Positions 55,417 through 64,000 of a DNA stretch of 64,000 bases are shown in pieces. Each line of letters opens with the position of its first letter. The first letter of the stretch is position 1. The translations under genes and the position numbers were made by a program. The notes beneath the pieces were generated by a model. The model was not told the DNA's origin. It saw only the letters and a list, made by a program, of their open reading frames with translations, and made no database searches. This DNA comes from Parus major (taxonomy: Eukaryota; Chordata; Aves; Passeriformes; Paridae): assembly GCF_001522545.3 (NCBI RefSeq), contig NC_031770.1, positions 13,030,620-13,094,619 on the forward strand, read 5' to 3'.

Positions 55417-55440
55417 GTCTTCTTCTTTTCCCTTTCTCTT
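55341..55440 (+). repeat. Pyrimidine tract (poly-T, poly-C, TTC)
   Basis: A nearly uninterrupted pyrimidine stretch contains about 22 consecutive T (about 55,395-55,416), a C run just before it and ttc/ccttt units after it. It sits directly at the left edge of CpG island 2. On the minus strand it gives a spurious Lys-rich open frame. Confidence 0.85.
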
Positions 55441-56560
55441 CCCCCCTCTTGCCGCCGCTGCTTGCTGCTGTGTGTGTGTGAGTGAGGGGGCAGGCAGGCG
55501 CTGCAGCCAGCGGCAGGCAGCGGGCAGGGATGCTCGCGAGGTGGGATCCCCGCGCGGCGGCTCTCCGCGGACACCTGTAGGGATCGCTCTGGCACGCACG
55601 GCGGCCGCGCACACACTCACTCACTCACACCGCGTCCTTGCCTGGCTCCCCCCACCCTCCTCCCCACCCCTGGTAGACGCCACGGGCTCCTGGCACCCTC
55701 CGGCTCCTGCGCCCCGCTCACAGAGGCGCAAACCCCTTCCCTTCCCTCGCCCCGCTCCTCCCAAAGCCGCGGCGCCCGCCCCGCGCACCTTGCGCCCCCC
55801 TCCCCGCCGCGCCTCCCGCATTCCCTGCCCACCGCCCCTTCCCCCGAGGGCCAGCCCAGCCCCGGCAGCTGCCCGGTAACCCCCGGGAACACACACACCC
55901 CGCGCCCCTTCCCCAAGCACCCCGTCTCCACAAACCTCCCCTTCCCCCACTCCTCACCCCATCACACACAGCCCCCTTCCTCCGTGTCATTGTCCCCGGG
56001 CACGCACGCCGTGTCTTACACCGCCGGCCAGCACCCGGCTGGCTCCCCGCGCCCCCCACGCACCCCAAATCCGCTCCATCACCACCTCCTTCCCCTCGGC
56101 CGCCCGCGGGTCCCCTCCCGCCCTGGTGGCAGCTCTGGGCCCCCGTCCGGAGCGCAGCCCCGCGGCGGCGCGCAGGGATCAGCGGCGGGGCCGCTCCCGC
56201 TCGGGCGGGCGCGGGCAGCGGGCGCCGCCGCCCCGTCGGGCCGCGCAGGGCGGAGCTGTTCCGGGTGCTGAAACAGGAGCGGCCGCTCGGCACGGTGCCG
56301 CAAGCCAGAGGCGCCCCTGCCCTCGGCCACCGCCGCGCCCGGGAAGGCCTTTGGGGAGCGGGGCTGCGGGGGCTCCCGCCGCGGACCCTCCCGGGAGCTG
56401 CCGGAAAATCCCTCGGCTGGTAGCGGCGTTGCCGGAGGTGGCTCCCGCCGGGGGACGGGGAGGGCGTGGAGGAAACCTGGGGTCTGCCTGCTGCTGGTGG
56501 GCACGCCTGGCCCCTGCCCGCGAAGTTTGGGGGTTCTCCTGTCCTCCCTTTTGCTGCTCT
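55441..56560. promoter_or_regulatory. NRXN1: CpG island 2, candidate internal/alternative promoter region
   Basis: About 1.1 kb of very CpG-dense sequence (for example ggatccccgcgcggcggctc at about 55,543, and the block 56,140-56,420). From about 55,620 to 56,110 the + strand is strongly C-rich; after about 56,400 it becomes G-rich (gggggacggggagggcgtgg). The skew change suggests transcription starts near 56.1-56.4 kb going right, or divergent starts. Long open frames cross it on both strands (up to 287 codons on the minus strand), but their Pro/Arg/Gly/Ala-rich content is what stop-poor GC-rich DNA gives by chance. I call no protein here. Confidence 0.55.
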
Positions 56561-57834
56561 TGCCCGCCTCACGTGTGGCAAATAATAAAAATAATCGTGT
56601 TGACATTTAGAGGAATGAAATTAAATATAGAGAGAGTAGGAGGTGACTTAGCAGCTCTGAACGTGTCAGGTGCAGGCAGATGAGGTGTGTGCCTGTTTTT
56701 AAAACGTTTCTCCCTGGCAGGGTCATCTCTGCAGCCCCTCTCCCCACACATACACACACACATACACACACACATACCCCAGCTCAGAAGAGGGCTTGGC
56801 AGCAGCTCTGGCCATGCTATTGTGTTTGCCTAAGTGCTGCTGGCAAAGAAATGTAAGGGAGGGGAAGGGGAAGCGATGAGTGAGGGAGGTGTTGGAGATC
56901 CTCTCCTCCATCAGGAGAGGTCTGATAATACACAGCTTCCAGAAAAGATACAGCAGCTCTGGGGGAGAAGAACAGCCTCTCTGCTGAAACATTTTGGATG
57001 TAGAGACCTCTTCAGAGGATAAGGGTGAACTGTGGCATACGCATAATTTTGAAAACAGAGGAGTTGTTCTCTCCTTGTTCTCTTAAACAAGGGCAGCTGA
57101 GTAAATATACGTAAAATACTGCAACCCATTTCAGAGGACTAGCACCTGGGATTAGCTGATCTGCATTGTGAATAATGTCAACATCAGAGCTGGCTTGAAT
57201 TGGATTTTCCCTGCCACAGCAGAAAATACCAGCCCCAGAAGAAACCAGGTGGCAGAGAAAAAAATGTGATATGAAATTTTTGAAAAGCCTTCTAAGAAAC
57301 TATTGCAATTCTTCCTCACCCCAGGAAAAATAAACCATTAGGAGTGCCATGCATGCTGAAGCTTGTCAGGTCCTGCTGGGAGCTTAGGCCACTTTATTTT
57401 TTTGACCTGTACTGGAAACAACCAGAACTGGGCTTCATCTGTATGACTAGGACCCTGTAGCTTCACAGGTGATGGTGTTTTCACAAATAAATTAAAATAA
57501 ATTGTAGAATAAACACCATCTTTTCTGTTTAACATTGTTGTTGTAGTAATAAAATGCACTACTAAAATATGTGCAACTTTTGGAAAGGTAAGTAGTTTAC
57601 GCTCAGATTATAGCATAAAAATGTAATCAAGTATAAAATAATGTTAAGATTTGTGTTTAGCACTGCAGCCCATTACAATTTCTCAGTAACTCCAAGATTA
57701 CAGCAGCATTTTCCTAATCTCCAACACCAGTTGAAATGAAAAAAAATAATCACAAACGTTCACTATTGATCAACTTTGTGATTCAACATGCTATTAGTTG
57801 TCATTTCTTATTATTCTGTTTCAATTCCTTGCAG
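56561..57834. other. Probable first intron, 3' part
   Basis: AT-rich sequence between CpG island 2 and the acceptor. It holds a (CA)n microsatellite and no recognised exon. It ends with a long pyrimidine-biased run, tcatttcttattattctgtt, then ccttgcag. Confidence 0.55.
56745..56777 (+). repeat. CA microsatellite
   Basis: (CA)n with regularly spaced t interruptions (cacacatacacacacacatac type). Confidence 0.9.
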
Positions 57835-57926
57835 ATTAGAAACAAAAACAATAGAGGAAAATCACCCCCCTGGATCTTAGCCTTGGCCTTTTTCAAGCAA
57901 AGAGAAGAGGAGCTGCCAGGCTTTGT

Positions 57927-58108
57927 ATGTCAAGTGGCCACTCGGCTGTTTGACAGCTTCTGGGTTTCAACCCCATTGGGATTGAGGCAGCTCAAGCAAC
58001 CACGAGCAATGAGTCCTGTCGTCTGCTGACGCTGCTCTAGCACCATGGCAGACAGGCTGTGATATGACAAGAGGATCCATCCTAGGGAGGCGGCGTTGGG
58101 ATCCATAA
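57927..58108 (+). promoter_or_regulatory. Cluster of four short upstream ORFs
   Basis: Within the putative leader, ATG-initiated short frames lie at 57,927-57,953 (8 codons), 58,009-58,029 (MSPVVC), 58,045-58,062 (MADRL) and 58,064-58,108 (14 codons). The MADRL frame has a near-ideal initiation context (caccATGg) and its stop is one base before the next ATG. Several uORFs in tandem generally lower translation of the main frame and favour regulation by reinitiation. Whether the mRNA includes all of them depends on the true transcript start. Confidence 0.45.
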
Positions 58109-58160
58109 TTGGCTTCCTGGGAAACTACAGCTGGTGGAGAGGATGTAACAAGAGGCACGC

Positions 58161-58328
58161 ATGTGCCAGGATATTGCTACAGCCTTGCCGAGCTGGTGGA
58201 TCCACTTGGAGAAGAGTTTTGCCACCGATCTTGGGTTTTTTCCTGATTTGGTAATGTTGGCTTTGGGGAAAATTTCTGCCGACTCACCCACCCCTGGACA
58301 CCTTTTGCGGAGCGTGGCCGGCCAGTGA
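58161..58328 (+). CDS. Upstream ORF, 55 codons, in frame with NRXN1
   Basis: ATG at 58,161 opens a 55-codon frame ending at TGA 58,326-58,328. Its initiation context is weak (cgcATGt). The frame is the same as that of neurexin-1, and the 90 codons between its stop and ATG 58,599 are all sense codons, so one stop separates it from the main protein. The peptide is Leu/Trp/Phe-rich in its first half (LPSWWIHLEK) and resembles no family I know. It may be a regulatory uORF or chance; it is not claimed to make a stable protein. Confidence 0.3.
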   Translation: MCQDIATALPSWWIHLEKSFATDLGFFPDLVMLALGKISADSPTPGHLLRSVAGQ

Positions 58329-58598
58329 AGAGACCCAACGGCGCCTTACCCCCACCGCGGGTCCCCTCCGGTGGCCCCTGGCACCATCTTGTGCCCAAGC
58401 CCGTCCCGCGGGGCAGCTGCAGCCCCCCGCCCCGGGGAGTCTCCCACAGTGACCCCCGCACCCGGGGCGGGGGTGAGCGTGCCCGAAGCTTCCAGCGCGG
58501 CCGGCGCCCGGCAAGATTTTACCCTGTCTGCCGCCGGGGCCCCGGTGCCGCCCCCCGCCAGCCCTGCCGCCCCGCTCGCCCGCCCCAGGCCGCGCAGG

Positions 58599-59337
58599 AT
58601 GGGGGCGGTGCTGGTGCGGCGCGGGGGCTGCCTGCTGCTCTGGCTGGCCCTGTTGCTGGGCTGCTGGGCCGAGCTGGGCAGCGGGCTGGAGTTCCCGGGT
58701 GCGGAGGGCCAGTGGACCCGCTTCCCCAAGTGGAACGCCTGCTGCGAGAGCGAAATGAGCTTCAACATGAAGACGCGCAGCTCCAGCGGGCTGGTGCTCT
58801 ACTTTGATGACGAGGGTTTCTGTGACTTCCTGGAGCTCATCCTCACCCAGGGAGGGCGGCTACAGCTCAGCTTCTCCATCTTCTGCGCCGAGCCTGCCAC
58901 CCTGCTCTCGGACACGGCGGTCAACGACAACCTGTGGCACGCCGTTGTCATCCGCCGCCACTTCAAGAACACGACGCTGATCATCGACCGAACCGAGGCC
59001 AAGTGGGTGGAGGTGAAGTCCAAACGGCGGGACATGACTGTCTTCAGCGGGCTCTTCCTAGGAGGGCTCCCGCCGGAGCTGCGGTCGGCGACGCTAAAGC
59101 TGACGCTCTCCTCCGTCAAGGACCGGGAGCCCTTCAAGGGCTGGATAACAGACGTGCGGGTGAACTACACGCAGACGTCGCCGCTGGAGAGCCAGGAGGT
59201 GCGGCTGGATGACGAGCAGAGCCGGCTGTGCGCCAGGGACGACGTCTGCCTCAATGGGGGCGTCTGCTCGGTGCTCAACGACCAGGCCGTCTGTGACTGC
59301 TCCCAAACGGGCTTCCGAGGGAAGGACTGCAGTGAAG
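58599..59337 (+). CDS. NRXN1: Neurexin-1 alpha, first coding exon (partial: signal peptide, LNS1, EGF1)
   Basis: Alpha-neurexin-1 is a presynaptic single-pass receptor that binds neuroligins, LRRTMs, neurexophilins and other partners and organises synapses. The exon encodes 246 full residues plus one base (phase 1). ATG 58,599 has a good context (aggATGg) and is preceded by an in-frame stop. Residues 1-29 form a signal peptide (hydrophobic [13 protein letters not shown]), with the mature protein starting LEFPG as in the family. LNS1 spans about 30-205, with motifs [14 protein letters not shown] (67-80), [14 protein letters not shown] (140-153) and [11 protein letters not shown] (179-189), and sequons at N124 and N189. 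EGF1 has its six cysteines at 211, 217, 223, 232, 234 and 244. The LNS1 start ([18 protein letters not shown]) fits neurexin-1, not -2 or -3. The exon ends at GAAG/GTAAGG; later exons lie beyond the window. No frameshift or stop is seen. Confidence 0.97.
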
Positions 59338-62300
59338 GTAAGGGGCCATTTCAGCTCGCCCCATTGCCCCCCATCGCTCTGTGGAGGGGACGGGTCGGAG
59401 GCCAGGCCTGCATGAGGTTTCATCTGTATGAGTGGATCTTCCTCCCTCCCCTCCCTTCCCACCGTGTCCCCAGCTCCCCTCTTCCCCACCTTCTCCTCCA
59501 TGTCTTCCGTGTGTCTCTGTGGCCAACCATGGTGCCATCACTCTTCTGTTCTCTGCGAGGCTGGGTGAGAGGAGGAAGAGGATGTTATCTGAGCATCTTC
59601 CGGAGGCGGGGTGGGATTTGGGGTTGTTCTGGGTAAAGGAGAGATGGGTGCTGGGTACCAGGTGTCACCCAGATGGCAGGGGGTGGCTGGAACCGTGCTC
59701 GGTGGGAGCTGAGGGAGGGGATGTGCATGCCTATCACAAGCAGCTGGTGGTAATTAATTTGGGGAGCAGGGGAAGTGATGCTGGGAATAATTTAACTGGA
59801 TTGAGTGCAAAGATGACCTGGGTTTGGTTTTGTAGGGTAGAGGAGACCCAGAGTCTACTTTGTATTTGCCTCTGCTATGTCATTGAAATAAAATCAGTGA
59901 TTTATTTGTGAATTCCTTAAATTGTGGCCGGGGAGGAAGGGGATTAAACAGAGGATTATGTTTTTACATGGATGTGAATAGTACTGCTTTGCAAAGTATT
60001 TAGCAATTCACCATGCCAGTTAGACAGGGAGAACACAAAAGGGCAAAGGGGAAGTACATACTCCAAGACCACAAAATGACTGAGTAGTTTTACCAAGGAA
60101 GAGGGAACCTAGAAAAACAGCAGTTTCCTTAATCCATCTACAAATAAATCACTGGGTAAAATATGATTCATATTCAGTGCCCATTGTTTTTGGCAAATGG
60201 AAAGAATGTGAACGTTTACTTTGCAGATGCATGCAGGACTCTTGTTTTTATTATTTTGTTAGTAAATGTACCATTGCTTGCAGCTCCTTAGGCATAGAAA
60301 TTACATATGTTGTGTATCTAGAACAGGACGTGAAGGTGTATAAATAAAATAAGAGCAAATGTATCAAGGGAAAATACGATTATCATGTCAAAATTGGAGA
60401 GCAAAGACCTAAGTTTAAAATGTAAAAGGTAAATATGAATAAGATATTATCAAGGCCAAATTAAGATTTTCACTGAGTGGCTGCATGACATTTATGGCTG
60501 AATAATTTGCCTTTAGCATTTCTATCAGATTTCACTCGTTATAAGAAAGAAAACATCATTTGTGACTGTGCTTTATTATGTAACACCTTCTATCCTTAGT
60601 GTCAATACTCAAAATGCTACAGTCATTCTGCATCCTGTTTACTTTATCAGCTGTTTATCTCTCATCTGCCATTTGTGAAAAATTCAAACCTTATTAACAC
60701 TTTAAATAATATTTGTAGGAGCAAATAACAGTTTCAGAAAATTAGTCAGTTGTACTTTCAATTGCACCCATTCCCAGAAACTGTAAAATTAAATATCTTT
60801 TATATTAGGTAAAACATCTCAATTGATTTAGTTTTTGGGTATCAGTTTTTATGATATGATACTACATAATCTATAGGTGTATGGACAATACTGAGTTGCC
60901 TTACCATCTCTGAGTTAGGCCCTATTGTAAAGAAAAAGAAAATTATGGTGGTGCAGCAGCTTTGCTAAAGCAATAATGGTAATTTAAGTATTATTAATAC
61001 TATTATACATTTATATGCCCTTTACACTAAAACATGGTTTAGTTATTTGAAGTTATTTTGCACATATAATACTTATGTGTAAGAGTTCACATAATTGCAT
61101 GTAATATCAGTCAGATAAATTATTGCCTTTACATAATAATAGGTTCAGTGGCTATTTTTAAGGAACATTTTTATGTTTAGATCAAATGTTAGTGAAATAC
61201 ATATGTATATTTATATTTAGTGAACATTGTATGGAACCTTTAAGAAGAAGACACTCAAAATAACATTTAGAATCCCCCTCCAAATTAAGGTAAAATGCTG
61301 ACTTCATTTAAATGTTAGGGATTTTGCATTTGACATAGGTGGGATCAAGATTCTCCTCACGTGTCCCTTGACTACAAAGAAGCCTCATAAAATAATACCA
61401 AGACTTATAATTTTAGCAGAAAATATTCAGATTCTGATTTAATTTGAAGCAGAAGGCAACATTTGCCCTGACAACAACATAAATGAAACTAACATTGCAG
61501 TTTATACCTGTTAATTGAGAAAAGGTAGCAACTGACAGTTCTGTCAGTCAAGTTTTGATTAAGGGATTAAAAGTTACTCATATGTGCCAGCAAAGATGTT
61601 GGACTATTATAAATTATTTTATAATTATTCTAAGAAACAGAAAAGGCAGAAGGACAAGTAAAGCCTTTAGATCTGCCAAGAAAGGAAACTTGGCTTCTTC
61701 TCTTTAGTTTTTTGTAGCCAACATAGACATTAAGCTGTTGAACTTTGGTCTTTTGTTCCCAGAATGTGTAAATTTCCCACAAGCCTTAGAAAGACATTGC
61801 CATTGCTAGGGGATCATCTCAGGCTGCAATTATCTGAAGGGGTTTTTTTTTGAGTTTTCACTCCTACCCTTGTTTTGTTTTTTGTATAAAAATGATTTTA
61901 GATAGAAAAAAACCCAACTTTTCATTTTTATTTGAAATTCTAGCCATGTGTCCCTTGATACCTTTTCTTTAAAGGTGAAAGATGGTCATTAAATTCTATT
62001 TTCCTTGGATTTTTTAAATTTGTATTTAATTTTTTTTATTTTTTTTGTCTTGGATTTGTTGTTCGGTATCTCTGCTGTGTGGTAAAAACACAGAGCTCCT
62101 CAGTGTAATGAGGAATGTAGGAATTAAGATCAACAACAATAAACAAAACATTTTCAAAATTTTCTACCCTGACTTGCATGTTTAGGAATTAAAAAGTAAT
62201 AGATTTAGAGTCAAAGTTTCATGTCTTAAGCTGCCATTTTAAACACAAGTTCACTTATTTTCAGGAGAAAATCTGATGGGTTATTTTTCCCAGATTTTCA

Positions 62301-64000
62301 TCTTTGAGAAGCTTATTAATGATCCCTGAAGTAATTTTTTTTTCTTGTAAGAATGAAGTTCCATGAAGTTTTGGGTTGGGTTTTATTGTTTTGTTTTGGT
62401 TTGTTTTTGTTTTGTTGTTTTTTAAACCCATAGTAATATAAATTATTTCCAATGGGCTTAACTGCTTTTATACCTAAATCAGGAGTAGCTTCATTTATGT
62501 TTTCTGAACTGCACCACTGTGAGATCAGTGCAAGCTAGGAAAGAACCATTCAGTCATTCCTTTTGTTCCAGGAGGATCTAACTTCTCTTCAGTGGGAGCA
62601 CTGGCATAAACCACAGAAAAAGGACTGGAATTTTTGCTTAAATTTACAAGGATGTGTAGTCCATAGCAAAGAAAAATATGATCTCTGGCAGTTCTCTGGT
62701 TGAAAGGCCCATGAGTAAAAACACTACAAGAGCCTTCTAAAACAGAAAATAAAATCTCTGCTTTGTACTGAAGGAGGCAAGGTTATGTTATTCCACATAA
62801 TAATAGTGACTCAGTAGAAGGAAAAATACACAAAATTATAATGAATTTTATTAGGAATATGACTAGCATTGAAATAAACCCTGACTGCCATATCAATTTT
62901 CTGTTAGGTTTTTTGACATATATTTCAATCTTCTATTCAGTGAAAATTACAGTATTTCTTGAGAGTACTCAAATTGGTGTGGCTTGATTCTGTGATAAAG
63001 AAAGATTTTTATTAAAAAGACCAACTTTAAAGTCAGATTTTTAGTGCATTAAGTCAAGGTCCTAGAAGGTAAGGAAAATACATGGTTCGTATCAGTGAAC
63101 CTCCATATTACTCTTCTAATTTTGCTCCTTAAAAAATTTCAAAGCAACAACAACAAAAAATTTACCTATTAAATAATTAAAATAGTGACCTCTGGATTTT
63201 AGACAAAAAAAAAAAAAAAAAGGATAATTTTCCTGTCATCCTCATTTATATAAATCAGCCTTGTCCAATATCTGAGAAAGTAAGCAGGTAGCTCTAAAAG
63301 AGGTAATAAAATACACATGATGCATTGAGTTGGGGGAAGTTACTCACTGATGCTAACTTCTGGTCACTCCATGCCCTTCTGCTTTTCTGCATCTCTAATG
63401 GTTTGAAAAAGTTGCAGACAGGATCCTTTATCTTTTTAACATATAGCTTCCCTATTTCTCTCAGTATTAACATCTATACAGACAAGTGTTCTGTGACTCC
63501 GAACTATTCCTGTTTATAACATGTTGTATTTTAGCTGTTCTACCGAGTTTCTGGTTCGTGAGAAAAATGAGGACTGTTCAGGCAGCTGTTCACTGTAAGA
63601 GATACTCTTCCTTGTCAGATATTCAGAAGTTGATGCCAGCTACGGTTTGAACTGTGAAAGTGATTTTTGAGGAAGTCAGTTCCAGATGTCTCAGCCTAGC
63701 CAGCATTTAGATTTGTTTGTTTGGGTTCTGAATATACTACATCAGTCTTTGTTGTATTTCCTTTTGCATGTTATCTTTTCTTAAAAAAAATCCAATATTT
63801 ATATCTCCTTGAAATTTTTGATATCTTAATCCGTTTTGTTCTCTTTATGCCTTGAATGAAACATTTGAACTTCTTTTGGCATTAATTATCTATTGCAAGT
63901 TGTGTGTTGGAGTGCGATGTTGAACTCATTGCCTACAGTCAGTCTTAGCAGAGTAGTCACCATGGTCTTTATCCCTCTTGAGTCCTAGCTAAATGTACTT
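59338..64000 (+). other. NRXN1: NRXN1 intron following the first coding exon (5' part)
   Basis: It begins with a consensus donor, GTAAGG. The first 300 bases are GC-rich and stay open in the coding frame to TAA 59,634-59,636; beyond about 59,930 the DNA is AT-rich like the desert upstream. No further exon is recognised; neurexin introns are known to be very long. It contains a T/G-rich low-complexity tract at about 62,370-62,423 (ttttgttttggtttg type), a poly-A run at 63,205-63,221, and a (gttt)n run near 63,711-63,724. Confidence 0.85.
59887..59892 (+). terminator. Candidate intronic poly(A) signal
   Basis: A canonical AATAAA lies about 550 bases into the intron and 250 bases after the first in-frame intronic stop. 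It is followed by a U/GU-rich stretch (tgatttatttgtgaattcc), as expected of a downstream element. Such intronic sites are normally suppressed by U1 snRNP binding at the nearby donor. Use is unproven, and AATAAA also occurs by chance in AT-rich DNA. Confidence 0.3.

Larger units (their letters stand above)
57835..58598 (+). other. NRXN1: NRXN1 5' untranslated part of first coding exon
   Basis: A 3' splice site at 57,833-57,834 (pyrimidine tract, then ccttgcag) precedes sequence that shifts from AT-rich to balanced and then GC-rich, running without interruption into the coding start. The stop TGA at 58,326-58,328 is in the neurexin frame, and no in-frame ATG lies between it and 58,599, so this part is non-coding unless non-AUG initiation is used. 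The leader contains five upstream ORFs, described separately. The exact exon start is inferred from the splice signal; a transcription start inside the region is an alternative. Confidence 0.55.

Noticed and set aside
55718..56581. 287-codon minus-strand open frame in CpG island 2
   Set aside because: GC-rich DNA lacks stop codons; the product is Arg/Gly/Pro/Ala-rich with no domain, and long frames exist on the opposite strand at the same place.
58371..58598. N-terminal extension of neurexin starting at 58,371
   Set aside because: The codon there is GTG, not ATG, and the signal peptide with family-typical mature start places the true start at ATG 58,599.

Overview
The window is vertebrate nuclear DNA, most likely from a bird. 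The evidence is a decayed CR1 LINE 3' end at the left edge, low density of recognisable interspersed repeats, AT-rich spacer DNA with short A/T- and AACC-rich simple repeats, and one recognisable gene with vertebrate exon/intron structure. A non-avian reptile cannot be excluded from sequence alone. No bacterial-style operon, CRISPR array, insertion sequence or intact virus was seen.

Layout. Bases 1 to about 53,300 are a gene desert. I recognise no protein-coding exon there; it holds decayed repeats, simple repeats, two CTCF-like motifs, one tRNA-derived SINE remnant, and an isolated GC-rich patch near 23.9-24.0 kb. From about 53.3 kb the composition changes abruptly into the 5' end of a gene on the + strand. 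A first CpG island (about 53.48-54.26 kb) is interrupted by a 327-base run of N. A second CpG-rich block follows (about 55.44-56.56 kb), and then a 3' splice site at 57,833-57,834.

The gene is alpha-neurexin-1 (NRXN1). Its first coding exon starts at ATG 58,599 and ends at a GTAAGG donor after 59,337. It encodes 246 complete residues: signal peptide, the first LNS (laminin G-like) domain and the first EGF-like domain of this presynaptic adhesion receptor. The rest of the window (59,338-64,000) is the start of the next, large intron. The remaining exons lie outside the window.

Points worth following up: strand asymmetry reverses across the N gap, suggesting a bidirectional start site hidden in it; the 5' leader has several upstream ORFs, one in frame with neurexin and closed by a single stop; the intron stays open for 99 codons and carries a poly(A) signal 250 bases beyond that stop, so a truncated LNS1-EGF1 product is conceivable; and the desert contains an isolated GC-rich patch that could be a distal regulatory element.
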